Both the position numbers and the translations under genes were made by a program. Positions 12,801-25,587 of a stretch of DNA of 64,000 nucleotides are shown one piece after another. Below the pieces are notes generated by a model that worked only from the letters and a program-made list of their open reading frames with translations, did no database searches and had not been told where the DNA came from. The DNA lies in the NCBI GenBank assembly GCA_000727475.1, contig KL647323.1, forward strand, positions 607,879 through 671,878, in the 5' to 3' direction. Source of the DNA: Sarcocystis neurona. Taxonomy: Eukaryota > Apicomplexa > Conoidasida > Eucoccidiorida > Sarcocystidae. Within the stretch, counting starts at the first letter, position 1, and each line of letters starts with the position of its first letter.

Positions 12801-15800
12801 GCAACACAACGCGCGACATGCTCAGAACTCTATGCGTCGCTTATCCCTTGCCTCTCAAGTCAGTAAGTACATCAATCTGGACGCAAATACGCTGCGCACG
12901 TGCCTTAAGTGTCTAAAACTTCACTAGGACAGCCACGCGTGTGTCTTTGTCATGCGGATATGCATGAGTGCATCTACACACGATGAGATATACACCGGTA
13001 TATGCCTATCCTGTCTTGCGATGCACACCTGAATATACGCCGCGTGCGATTCTGCATCTGGTTGCGGATATATATATTTGTTCTGTCTATGTGGGGGAGT
13101 TTTGTCATATTCACACACGATTAAAGCATGTCTTTGCGTCTACGCATGTGAATTAAAAGGACCAAGTGCTCACCACAACACAGGTTATTCTTCCGTTTAG
13201 CCCGGACACGCACATTTGGACGACTGCACACGCGTGCAGTAACATGGACGGACACGCATTCATGTTTTCCTGTGGTGGTGCAGTGTGTCGAATTTTGTGT
13301 GCAGAAAAGTAGACGAACGCACACGCCAGCGACTTGAAACCTCAGTAAAACAACGGAAGCCATCCGAGAAATCGCTTCTAATGCCATAGAGTGTACACAC
13401 GTGGTTTTTACCAAGCCACTGGTGATAGAGCGCGTTAAGATATTGTAGCTAAACATCTGTCCCTGAATATACGTCAAAGCAGTTGGAGTTTACAGTTTCC
13501 GGTGCGATCTTATTACCCTCTAGAACTGGCTGCCACCACGACAGCACCTTAGCACATACGTGTGTGTAGCTACACCTGTGTTTCGTGCGCCGAATATCCA
13601 TTGCAAAGTGCATAAGAGTATTCAGTGTCTCCTATGGCAAGTGCGTGTGTCACCTGGGGCAACCATGTCGACTGCGGCAAGCGCAGGTGAACAAATCATC
13701 CCTGTTTTTCACCCAATGTTTTTCACGTGTGTATACACAAAATATACATACTTGTGTATATTTCCACACACGTGTATGCGTGTCGAAAAGGCAGGTTGCT
13801 GGTACAGCTTCTTCGCACCCGACCGGCTACTCTGTACTGGTACGTAGAAGTAAATGGGAGCATGGTTAAAGGAAGTCCGTCTGCTCTACCACGTAGAATT
13901 TCAGCAGAAAAGCCGAGTGAGACGTATACACGTTTGAACGTAGTGTTCGCGTGCGTAGCATACTTAAGTGTACGCCTGTAAATGTAATCCTACTACTGCT
14001 GCGGTGTGCAGGTTGTCTTCGTAGTCAATTAGAAACATTGAGACAAACACGTCAGGAGCTGGAAGAGGGCATCGATGCGAAAGCTCAACTGCTGACAAAA
14101 GACGCCGCGGCTGTAGGTACTGTCTGTACCCACGTGCAGTTGCTGCACGCGGTAAGTCTCCTAAGAGATATAGACGTTAACCCGCAACAGAAACGATTTC
14201 GTACGCTTGTGTATATATATATATATACATGCAATGTTGTACAAGCCTTGCCCATCTGTGCACAGAATGACTTCTTGACTTGCTGCCGAGCGTCCACACG
14301 GCACTCTCACACAGTTCATATTTCAATGTACGAAGAACCCACAACACTTATGAATGCAGATGCGTGTGTACCTATGTGTTCAGATAGTGCGACGTAGAGC
14401 CACGAGCCGTTGAGCCTCACTCGTGTACCAGAAGGAACACTGTTTTAGCATTTTTTTCGGCTATAACGCGGGAGTACAAGAATGTCTTCTCACGTGCCGC
14501 TATTGTACGTTTGCATGGTGGTAGCCGTTTGAACGGGTGTGCGCGTTCTCTTGGAGTGCCTCTTAGATGATGGTTGCCCAAGACGGGGACTTTCTCGACA
14601 CGCGCACTTTTGTTCCCCCCCGTCGTGACACACTTCCCAGAGGGAACAATTGCAGGGAATTTCACTTGACTCCAAGGCGCCTTTAGACTGGCCGGGACAA
14701 CAAGCTCACGAGAATAAGTGTGTACATATATATATATATATATATATTCTCAAATACACACACGTGTGCTGTACCCAGATAAATACATGTGTTTATTTAT
14801 GCGTGTGGCGGGCTTATAATCTATGTATACATAAGTAGATATGCATATGTACGTATGCAGGCACTTCTATGCACATATACAAACTTATGTCTCTCTCTCT
14901 CTATATGTATATATATATATATGTATTTATATGGTAGATACGCCGGTATTTACTCACATAAAGCTGTACACCGGATGTTGCGCGCTACCGTGGTCCTGTT
15001 TCACTCTCTAAAGCTTTGCGCGTATGGCGTATGCCCATAAACTCTTACGAAAGAGAACCGCCACTTCAAGGTCAACAAATAATACAGCAGCTTGCTTTGT
15101 TTCTGCTACTTCTGCGCGTTGAGTTCTGCTCCGTTCCGTCATGGAGAGTCATTTCATGTCCCCGTGGTTGACCTTGCATTATTCCGGCCATTGATTTCTC
15201 CCTTAGATACCAAGCACTTTTTGATTCTTGAAAGATACTTGTATACGTTTTCAGCGAGTGCCCCATAGAGCTAATGTCCAGCAGATTATCCGTTACAGCC
15301 GCCAGCGACTAGGCATGGTCGACCCTTCTTTTTTGGCGTACGCTGCAGGGACGCCCTACTTACATATACTTTTCTTTTCGTTCTAAGTGGACGTGCAGTA
15401 ACGGTTACATGAACGACCTTCTTCCTCTCTTCTTCGTTTACGTGTCCTGCAGCGACTGCACCAGTCGCGCTTCGCCAGGCAGGCAGCAGCTGCTGCAGCG
15501 ATGGCTGCGGCAGAAAAAACATTTTATTCCCCTGCAGCAGCTGTCCACGAAGACACCTTGCCCGGACGAAAGTCGAAAATGTGTCTTGATGTCATGCGGG
15601 CATTGCGACTCCTCCACCAGATAGGAGAACTCGCCTGCAAGTACAAATCAATGATCGATGCAGCAGAACAGCAGCTGCTCCCGCCGCGAATCCGAGGTAA
15701 TAAAGACACATTTTGTCCAGTGTTGTAGACCCAAGAGGCAGGTGGAGTGAGAAAAGTGTATCCGTGTCATTGCTTATCTCACATTCTTCGTTGATGACAC

Positions 15801-17233
15801 CCCGCGCACACCTCCGTGGCAACGCACAGATACACTCCTACCGAAACATGAAGTACGAGCGCACATACTTACGCATATTTGTATCCTTGCGTGCATATAT
15901 GTGGGTGTGTATGTATAACTGCGTATGTGTATGGCAGTGATACATGGAGTGAGCAAAGGACACGATGCAGAAAGAAAAGGAGGTGTGCTTATTATCAACT
16001 GACTACCACACACCAATACGCAGACAAAACCGTCTTCGTGACAGGAATTTTGGGGTGAGTCTGAAAGCCTCTTTCCTACCGTTTAAACGGATGCTATCTC
16101 TCTGCTGCTGGAGCAGCTCCTCAGCACGTTCGCTCGAACTGATGCTATCTCTCTGCTGATGGAGCAGCTCCTCAGCTCCTTCGCTCTCTTCCTACACGCT
16201 AAGTGTACGTTCGCTTCCTGCTTGGCTGTCTGGTCTCAGTGGCGGCCGCAGTGCTGTCTTGAAAGGTTCTTCTTCTTCACGCGTCGTCGCTTCTTACACT
16301 TTCCCGTCTTTTTCTCCATCTGCATATTCAACGGCACACGGGCGCAAGGCTGTTCCTGCTTCGCCTGGGCAGCCTGCCTGGTTACTGTCTGTAGGATCAC
16401 CCGTTGCTAGTCACGGTAACAAAACAAGAGAGCATGGTAGTAAAGCCACTTGCAGTACTTTTACTGCAGGGGGGACATCGCGCTTACGCCCTCTATTAAA
16501 TGTGCAATCTTGCAACGCGACCGCCGGCGGCGACTTTCTCTCAGCAAGTCGACATGCTCTTCCCGTGCGTCGGGCTTCTGCGATCAATGCCGGACAGGAC
16601 CACTCAGAGCGTCCTACTGGCAACAGCCCCCGCGGTCACTTGAGCAAACGCAACGCGGCACCAAATCATGTCACTCTTCTGTATGAAGAGCGCGGTCACC
16701 GTGTAGCTGCTGCTCCCGGTGAGGAAGACGAAGATGTAGTGCAGTTCTTGCTGCTGCAAGGAGAGAAGAAGAGCACTGCGTTTTACCGCGGTAGCATCTC
16801 TCGCTTTCCGCCCTCATCCGTAAGCGCTGCGCTGCGGTTCGGCAGCAGCACCAGAAGTATACATGGCAAGGAAAGCTCCTCAAGTGTCGGCAGCCGATTT
16901 CTCCCCACCGCTTCCCCTTTTTCGTCACCATCGCAGACGCCTCCAAGATCTTTATCCCCTTCACCTCTACGGCAGGAAACTTGTATACCTGCCGGCGGAT
17001 CTCCTCGAAAGGAAGGGGTTTCTGTCGGACTGCTCTCTGAGGAGAGTAGCAGCTGCGGAAATTCTGTCCAAAGGCTTGTTTGTGCTGATGCCCTCTCTCC
17101 AGTTTCTACTGGTGCTTCTGGTGACGCCTCTGTTATGACTGCAGGCGCTACATTTGCGGCTAGGTTCCATGGGAGAGATTTGAAAACAGTGTCACGAACC
17201 GGCCAGAAAAATAACAAGAGGGCGGATCTGTAG
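6885..17233 (+). CDS. Multi-exon coiled-coil protein, function unknown
   Basis: I do not recognise the family. Exon 1 (6885-7209) starts at ATG, encodes a basic leader and then a charged helix (SRRIEEMRNNLEIMK), and ends at the donor GTAAGA. Further exons read as heptad-like helix: 8950-8979, 9127-9248 (REAQNVQRLLHQ), 10805-10998 (RNVEKAKECRRLL), about 11413-11518, 12187-12308 (TTLQNTNDELRKQL), 12779-12862 (DRLEEKRAQHN), 13310-13344, 13626-13686, 14012-14151 (LETLRQTRQELEEG), 15453-15696, and perhaps 16024-16054. The last exon (about 16240-17233) is Ser/Pro/Arg-rich and ends at TAG. Phase agrees at most joints, including 9248/10805, 12308/12779 and 14151/15453. The 11.5/12.2 kb joint is unresolved, and the last acceptor could be at 16176. 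The protein would have roughly 800 residues. A long interrupted coiled coil with a disordered tail fits a cytoskeletal, centrosomal or axonemal scaffold, but that is inference. Confidence 0.6.
8306..8332. repeat. TA microsatellite in intron
   Basis: An alternating TA run of about 20 bases lies in the first intron of the coiled-coil gene (7210-8949). The rest of that intron is ordinary mixed sequence without long open frames. Confidence 0.85.
16090..16187. repeat. 51-bp tandem duplication at an intron/exon boundary
   Basis: The segment 16090-16136 (GATGCTATCTCTCTGCTG then GGAGCAGCTCCTCAGC) recurs at 16141-16187 with a few changes. It lies just before the terminal exon of the coiled-coil gene and duplicates a pyrimidine tract followed by CTCCTCAG. 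The duplication may therefore have created two competing 3' splice sites. Confidence 0.85.
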
Positions 17234-18788
17234 TCGCTGTTGACAGTGAGGAGCGAATCGATCAGAAGTCCCAACGACCATGCACGGTGACAGGATACAC
17301 TAGTTCCGTGTGCCTCCTGAGAAACAGGAAAAAGGCACATAGGTCAAGTTCATCTTCTGCGTTGTAGACAACAGCGCTTGCGGTGCTCTCCAAAGAGCTG
17401 TGCATGAGTGTCAACTTGCAAGTTGTGCGCCTGTGGGAGAGTTGAAAGAAACTAATGATAGAGCGGTTGTGTACCTTCCGCCAGCAGACAATGAACAAAA
17501 ATCTTTTGAATTCCATTCATGACGGGCACTGAAAGCATCGGCGCCTTTCAAACCGTAGCATTGACGGAAGGACGGCAGGGAAGTAAATATTCCGCTTCGC
17601 TCTTCAGCAAGAATTAAAGGAGGACAGTAGGTTTATCATCTCTCCGCTGGTGGGCCATCCCCTTTTCAAGGGGATAGAGGCGTTACATTTTTGCATCGGG
17701 TATCGCTTGCGTATATAGTAGCTGCTAAGCGTCTCAGGTGAAAAAGGCCAATTCATTCACAAATGTGTTTGAGAGTAACCTTTCACTACAGCAGTGGATG
17801 TCTCCTCAGTTTCGTCTTCGATGACTACATGTGCGTTCTCGTGTGCCTCCAGCATTCTTCACCAGTGTGATTGTCCTACGAACTCGATCGTACAACTGTG
17901 TACAAAGACGCTTTTTTGGACTTGTTCTCAACCCCTCTCGTACCCCAAAAAAGAATGTTTCATGTAGCAGCTCGACTGCCCTTACTACTACGACAGCTAA
18001 TATTCTTGCTTTGATACAACTACTTCAATTGTTGAAACTAGACGGAGAGTAATGACACTGTTTTGCGAATCTCCTGTAGGCGAGCACATTCAGAGTTTCA
18101 GAGCACTGTTCGGCAAATCCGCTGCAAATTAGCACGTTTCTTTGAATGTTTCTGCACTGTACTAGCCGTGTCATTCTTCTTCTTGCGACAGGCACAGAGC
18201 CGCCTGGTGAGAGGCCGAATCGCGCCTCTACCACAACTGTATAACTTGTGATATTTGACATTGTTCCATGGTGTGCCTACACATAGCAAGATACCAGTAG
18301 AATGCCTGTTGCAGTTTTGAAAAAACATCAAAATGTCGTGGCAAACGTGTCCCTTTATAATGCCTCGTTGCTCTTACAGTGAAGTACTTACCCAATGCAG
18401 CCGTTAGTAGTGCTGTTTACTACTTTGACAACAGTTAAACAGATCTGAAAGCATCTACTGTATACACATAGCCCCTCAATTATCTCGCGTAACGTTCCCG
18501 TATTTCATACTGTAGACAGTGTGGCAAGTTTCAGCACGTTTTTCGAAAAGGTTGCAGTTGTCGCGGTATCACTACATTGTGCCTCTCTATCCAGAGGCGC
18601 GTTTCTAGGAATCAGGGAGCACCTTCCGAAGACTACTGAGAACACTCACCAAGGCCGTATTCAGCCCGCCCCTTTACAGATTATGTCCTGCAAAATGACA
18701 TTAGGGATTTGACGAACCGTTTGCCCAAGCGGTTCGTGGAGCTCACATGTTCTCTGAACAGCATTGCCAGGAATACGTTTCCCTGTAG
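17234..18788. other. Intergenic stretch without a firm gene
   Basis: After the stop at 17233 there is a 3' flank with only short overlapping frames. A charged frame around 18080-18200 looks helix-like, but joining it to the frame upstream would need a 31-base intron, so I do not call it. A frame at 18709-18891 overlaps the exon called next in another phase and is taken as a shadow. Confidence 0.45.
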
Positions 18789-19276
18789 CAGCGCGATCAG
18801 GAGCAGCAGCGAAGGAAACAAGGGCAATCTACCGAAAGGGACGATGAATCAGTCAAGGTTACCTATTCGGAGCCCTCTGCAGAATCATTAGCCCATCCGC
18901 TCTACAAGTAAGTACCCCCCTGTGGAACACGGTGAGCGCGGACAGTACGTGCACAGGCAGGCACGAGATAGACGGAGCAGCGGCAGCACAGGGTAAGCTG
19001 CGGCAGCCGACAGAGATTGCGCTGAGTTGGCCCCACGCAATAGTGAAGCACCAGCAGCGAACGGGAAGCTGAACCGATGCGTACTCGCTATTTGTCTTAT
19101 ACAGAACAGATCTCCTCTGGGACAAAATTTTTCAGATACGTGCGCGGCGACTACTCTATTGTTGTTGTCCACCCCACAGCACCATTCGACGGGTTACGCC
19201 GCTGCGCTGTTGCGTCTGTCGAAAGGTTGAAACTGTTGCACTGGTAGAGTATGTTTTCCACAAAGTGCAACGATGA
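18789..19276 (+). CDS. Possible 3' end of an unrecognised gene
   Basis: Two exons are proposed. The first (18789-18907) follows an acceptor CCCTGTAG, encodes a polar stretch rich in Gln, Arg and Glu (QRDQEQQRRKQGQ) and ends in the strong donor GTAAGT at phase 2. The second (19180-19276) follows a pyrimidine-rich acceptor ending CCCCACAG and restores the frame after a 272-base intron. It reads TIRRVTPLRCCVCRK, then VETVALVEYVFHKVQR, and stops at TGA. Upstream exons were not identified, so it may belong to a separate small gene or to an alternative 3' part of the coiled-coil gene. The opposite strand carries a competing 97-codon frame at 19156-19449. No family is recognised. Confidence 0.35.
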
Positions 19277-21937
19277 TCGCACGTGGAATCAGGCCCAATC
19301 TTTTGATGTGTCTTTGCTATTTCGGACACGTACGCGCTGTCGCGTTGTGGGATCGCATAGAGGGCAGGAGAGGAAGCAGAGCGGATTCCCTGCTGTAGGC
19401 GTTTAGACGAATTTCGCCGTACACCAAGCGCAGTCGCAACAGATCCCACGCCTTCAGAATTTAACGTTTTCCTTCTTGATGTGGCTAGCGTCCTGCTGCC
19501 GGTGCGCCCTGGAGCTGCGGAGGGCCCACTCCAGCTGCTACACCACGGGCCTCACCGGCGTTCCTGCTGCTCGCGCTCTTATGCTGGTGGCTGACGTGCT
19601 CGTGGTGCTTTCCCTTCTGTTGCCGGTTCTCCTCCTCTGGCCGAACCTCCTGCTCCGCCAGTTTCCCGGGCAGCGTCTGTCCGCATTTCTCCACTCGCCG
19701 TGTTGATTCCGTGCAAATCCTGATACTCTAATTCGTAGACCAAAGAGAGAGTTGCTGCTGAGCAGCGTCACCAGCAGCGCACGTGCAGACTTCCCCTGTT
19801 GCGTCTAAAGTTAAGAACAGGGGAGATATTCATCGCTAACTGTCATATATAACGGCGTTGCGGCGCTGTGTAGGTGATTCTCGTGCCCTTCGTCTCTTTG
19901 CCCCTAATCTTCACTACTGCTCAGTTCCCTGTCTGCGAGTTGGGGGGCGTGTCTGCGTGCCCCCTTGTGTGTGGTGCTTGTCTGCTGCGACTGAGCCGTC
20001 ACGACGTAGAAAACTGCGCAAAATGATTGCCCCCCACTGTGAGTAAAGGGACACCTCATCTCTTCTTCTCCTTCGAAGGATGAATCCAGTTAGTCTTCTG
20101 AATCCGTTCCTGCCTTCGTCTTCGTTTTTGTTCGAACACGTCTTGCTGCCCACCCTCTACCAAGTGTCCATCTAGACTCGCAGTCGCAGCTGGCGTTGCA
20201 GCGTCACCTAACAAGTAAAAGTTGAAGAACAATTCTATGTTCCTTTGTTTCCGACAGAAATGCCGGGAACCAGTCGTGCACCGCCACAGAAGGCGCCTCG
20301 TGCTTTTCCACTCACTTCTGTTGCGTTTCGGCCGCGGGAAACACACATCTTGCAGAAAACAGATCTTTGATTTTGAATAAGGGAAACCTTCCACACTTCT
20401 TCACACCTGTGTGCTTATACGGCAGACATCGATTTTTATTGTCCCCACCGCTCCCACAATCAGCGACGGCAGCAGCTGCATACCGATATCGGAAGGAGCG
20501 ACTGCTGAATGTGTGTTTTCCTTCTGGTGTTCGAGGAATTTCACCACCCCACCCCGTTTATAGCTTCCATTTTGTGCGACTCGGGTGCTGCTACCGTGCG
20601 TGCCGTACACATCTGAGGAGAGTGAAGGACGAAGGACGACGGCGTCCCTGGCCCGGGTCATCGCGATCTTTCTGTTGCGTGCTTCTGGTACAGCGGTCCG
20701 CTTTGTAACTCCAGGAGTTAACGTTGATTTTAGCTGCCGACTTTCGTTCGTTCTGGCTACGGTTTCTGGCCGGTTGCTTCTCTGTGTCGGTACCAGAGGT
20801 GCGTCGCAATGCTCGCGCCATCCGTGCGGCTCGCTTGCGGAGCCCATGCCGTCGATACTTGGGCGTTCTGGTCTATCTTCGTGTTGTCATAATCAGGGTT
20901 TGCCCACAGTGCACTTTAGGGGATTTCCTTATTTGTCTCGTCCCTTTACCATGTCAGTTGCCGTTTTTTTCTAGCTCTCTTCCGTTACCCTGTCAGTTGA
21001 GTGCTTTGTCGTCTGTTCGCTGTATTGATTACACACATGGAAGTAGCCGTTGGAACTTTTTGTTTCGGGTTGTCAGTTCCCTCCCTCAGTTCGCAAAGTT
21101 TGTCACAGTTCACTCTGCTTTCCTTTTCGGTTTTCCCTTACTTTCTTTGAAGCTGGTTCGACCTTCCTGCACACTCTTAGCCATTGTCAAATTTTGCACT
21201 TCTCCCCGTCTTTTCTGTTGCTTTGTAGAGTTTGCCGTGGCTCTTCTTTGTCTCTTATGGCAACGTCTTTCGGAACTCCACTGCATTGCCAGTATTTCTG
21301 CTGTATTCTACTCCTCCGTGGTGGTTCCTTCTTCGGGTTTTTTCCTCCGTTTTTCCTCCTTCGTCTGCACACTGCGCCCCCTCCTTGTGCGCCCTCTCTT
21401 CAAGTATAGACGCAGCCGTTTTTCACTCACAGTCTAAGCAGCTTCTGTTGGGAAGTCTTCACTGCGTCCGGTGTTCTGTAGTACCGACCCATAACTGTCC
21501 CGGGCCCTGCCTCCGTTGCTGTTGAAACTCTTGCTCGTTTTTGATGCTCTCTCCCGCTGCAACAACTACCCTCCTGCAGTGCTGCGCCTGGGACTGCCGA
21601 TGTCCCTGTCCTACACGCATGGTGCGGTGGGCGCTGCTGAACTCCCGAGCTTGTGATGCAGCAGCCGTTTCTCCCAAGTGTCGTGCCGCTGCTCTATGCA
21701 TTGCAGGAACTGCCGTTCCTAGCAGGTCCTGCTCGTCCGCCTGCCGCTCTCTGTCGAGTCTTTGCTAAAAATATTGCTTTTGAGTCTTACTGCTTTTGTT
21801 GTAGAGCGCTTTGTTGTAGGCTCTCCTGTGTTGCTCACCTCCTTGCTGCTGCACCAGCTACTCGACTGCTGGTGCTCGGTTAAACACGCACTTCTTCGCT
21901 TTCTTCTGCGGTTGCCATTGTCGGCTCTGCTGCTGCG
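19277..21937. other. Flank upstream of the elongase gene; no firm gene
   Basis: From about 20900 to 21900 the + strand is strongly pyrimidine-rich (TTC, CTC and TGC steps), as expected of a long 5' leader or promoter region in coccidia. Open frames here, such as those near 19476-19706 and 20585-21437, translate into Leu/Ser/Cys/Phe-rich sequence with no domain and overlap frames on the other strand. A short untranslated first exon of the elongase could lie here, but no unambiguous signal was found. Confidence 0.4.
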
Positions 21938-24900
21938 ATGGCTCCCCCAGCTGCTGCCGCTGTTGCGCCTGGGGCAACAATGAAGTTGCACCTGCCGTCG
22001 GGAGCTCCTTTTCTCATGGAGCTTCCGCTTGCACATTACTTGGCAAGTGGATATCAAATGTATCGTCGGTGTCTTTTTTCCCATGCTTCAGTAGCGTCGT
22101 TCCTCAATGCCTCAGAGGCATTTCTGCTGCGGCTGCTCTCCTTTTACAATCCCACCCTGCCTGCCGCACAGCGAGTCTCTGCTGCCTGGCCACTCATGCG
22201 CCCGGCAGATCTTGTTATTGTTGTCTTCACCTATTTAGCCTTTGTCGTATCTGTCTTAATTGTCCACGGCCTGGCCACCCACGTCCGGACTCCTCTGCTG
22301 CTCTGCCGCAAGCAGGAGAGGCAGCAGCAGCTGCAGGACCCCGTAAAGCAGAAACACGAAGGAGAGAACCCGCAGCAGAAGTGCCAAGAGCAAAAGAAGG
22401 GGGGCAAAAAAACAAAACATCCACTTTTCGAGAAAATCGGAGTTACGCTCGTGATTCAGACGATCTATAACGTGCTGCAGGTGGGCTACCCAGTGTGCTG
22501 CTTCTTCGCTAATTATACGCACCGTGATATCTTCTTCACGTGTCTGTGAGAACCGCGGGATGTGTAAAACGTGTCCGTTCCTGCCTGAGCGTATTTCGCT
22601 CTCTCCCAAGCACACGGCCCCCCCCCTCCTTCCCCGTGTATGTGTATGTGTGTATGTGTGTTTATCCGTGTCGCACCCTCGACGTGCTTGGCTGGCCTCG
22701 GTTTTTTCATTTTTTTTTCGGCAAGGAGGCCTTGTGTGTCCTCGAAAACACGCCAGCCGAGTCTCTGCTGACGACGGCGACCACGCGACGTGTCGCCAGC
22801 TGCGGCCTGAGAAAACGGCCGCGCCGCCCCTTCCGTCCACAACACTCCAACATGTGGAGCTCCCAGGAAGTGTCCTCCACCTTTTCCAGCGGCCTCCTGC
22901 AAACAAAAAAAATGCACGTGCGCCGTCGCGCGAGGGCGACACTGGAAATACGCACTTGTCTGTGTGTGTGTGTGTGTGTTTGTTTCGGTATATATGCGGA
23001 AATTCTTTCTCGTGAAAACCGCTCGGACAGGCGGGCGTGTTGCTAAGAGCAGGTTTTCCTGACCCACACGAGGAAGCAACGGAAGTTGCTGCAGCAGCAT
23101 TTTCGTCGCAGTTTTACTGCCCATTTAAAATACAGTAGACCGTGTTTCTTCGCAACACTCCCCTTCTTTCTACATCGGCAGGCTACACGTCCGCAACACA
23201 CATGATGTATCCTTACACGCATACAAGAGAATTGCCGAGGATGAGTCTGTCCCTGCGCGCATCTGCTCCTCTCTCTCTAACAAGTCCCACAGCAACAGTC
23301 TCTCTGCATATACACATAAATACGCATAGATAGGTGTGTCTATGATTGAAGAACGAGCGTACACATATATGTACGCATGCGTGTGCATGCATGGAAAAAT
23401 TGGTGTGTATCAGTGTGCCGTCACAATAGCTGAAGAGAAGACGCTGTTATTTCTCTATAAGACAAACTCCGGGTTTTCTTCATGTAGCCGTCGTCTTCCT
23501 CCTGTCCCTGTCTTGAACTCGCAGTCAGTACAAATGTATGTATGCGTGTGTGTGTCGATCTGTCTAATGCAGCCGGCTAAAGTACGGCTTTGCGCATCTC
23601 TACGTGTACATACGTATCTGTGTATATATACCTATTTCTATGCACGCGTCTATATATTCATATACGGAAGGAGGTCGTAGTGTGGAGGCCCTACATACAT
23701 ATATATACACACATGCGGATACATGTGTGTGTGTATATATATACATACATACATACATATATATATTCATACATACACATATACCTACACATATATATAT
23801 GAATAGGGATAAATGCACTGGTGTGAATGTGAAGACGAATTTTAAGGACTTGAGTAACGCACTTTGAACACTTGTTCTTTTTCGTCTCAGCCCAGTTGAA
23901 GGAAATGTCCGTTTCTTAAGCGACTCAGTGTGTGTGTGTGTGTGTTTCAGTTCACCAATGTGTGCAGCCACGGTGATATATATTAAAAATAAAATATCTC
24001 CGTATATGTAGAGAGAAAGGGCTGATCTTCGTGAGAGCCTGCAGATGTTTCCAAGGACGGGAATATCGATTTTCTAGAGCAGCCGAACACTCCCACGTGC
24101 TACATGCGCCTGCCTGCGTCTGCGTGGCCCCTGCACCTTATTCTCTCTCTCTCTCTCTCTATGTATGTGTTCTTCCGTAAATCTATCCGTACATATGTAT
24201 ACACAAATGCATCGGCGAGTCTATTTGTATAGTCTTTATATCTATGGATATGCGCAACACGTGTTCCTGTGAATCTATACATATATGTAACGGTGAATCT
24301 ATTTATAAGTAGATAGATACATCTGCGTCTACACATATATATGTGTGTGTAGAAGTAGGTACATCTGTATCCAGATATACATATGTTTATATCTCCGTGG
24401 AAATCTATACACACGAATATGTACATTTGTGTTTACACACACATATGTATATATCTGCGTCGACGTATTTATATACGACTCCACATATATATATGTATAT
24501 ATACCTGCGCGTATGTTGTCCGCAGCAGGAGTGCAGCACGTCTTTTTCTCTGTGTCTCGGCATATCATTTCCACTTTTTTGTGACCGCGGCGTGCTCCAC
24601 GCGAGAAGGGAGCAGAAGAGTTTTACCTGCCCTTCCGCTTGCGTTTTGCTGCTCAAGAAATCCTTCGGGCCCTCGCTTCGCCCTTTTTTAGCGTGCGCGT
24701 ATGTGTGGAGGGTGTGGACGTCGTTGCTGCTGCGCTGCAGGTCTGCATCTGCTCCTACGTGGTCCACCAAACCGTCGTCGTTTTCGCAAGGGAGGGCTAC
24801 ACCCTCACTTTTAACAAATTTGACCCGTCCCGAACATCGATGGCCGAAATCGTTTGGCTCTTCTATCTGTGAGATTTCCTTTTTTTTGTCTCCGTCTCTG

Positions 24901-25555
24901 TGTGCTGTCTCTCTGCTGAGTCGTCGCGTCTCCCCCTCGCAGCGGCTTTTTTTTCTGCTGCTGCGTCTCCCGAGTCTTGCGAATTCCTTCTCTCTGCGGA
25001 GTCCTGCTGCCGGTCGCCGTCTCTCTTCTTCGCCGCTGCTCCGTGTCGACAGCAGCAGCGGCAGCTGCGTCTTGCGGGAGATCTTCTTCCATAAAAGTCG
25101 TCTTCCGGGCATCGCGTCGTCTCTCTGTGCATGCGCTGCCTATATCTGGACACGCGTGCGCATACGTTTATTTGAATATATAAATGTGTTCACGGCCGTA
25201 CGTATACACATATATATATGTGTTTATACATATCCCACGTACACATATGTATATGTATACATCGATATACACACACCTGCCCACGTGTATATGTATATAC
25301 GTATGCATATGCATTTCTGTATGTATACGTGGATATACACACGTGTGGCTCTCTCTCCATATGTGCATATATATAAGTATGTGTACGTATACATAAGCAT
25401 GTGTATACGTGAATATAGACACACAGGCATATATGGATGTGGACATGACAGAGGTGGTCTTGCTGCACTTCAAGCACCCTTCTGTGTATCAATCTACTCT
25501 CTATTTTTCTCTGCCTTTCTCTCTATATACATCTGTGTATAGTCATGTATACGTT

Positions 25556-25587
<32 letters not shown>

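Noticed and set aside
18049..18079. Possible 31-base intron joining two helix-like frames
   Set aside because: It is shorter than I would accept for a coccidian intron, so the joined frame was not called.
24343..25542. A 399-codon + strand open frame
   Set aside because: It runs through the acceptor and out of phase with the elongase exon at 24741-24868. Most of it is repeat-derived, and the real exon is read in another frame.
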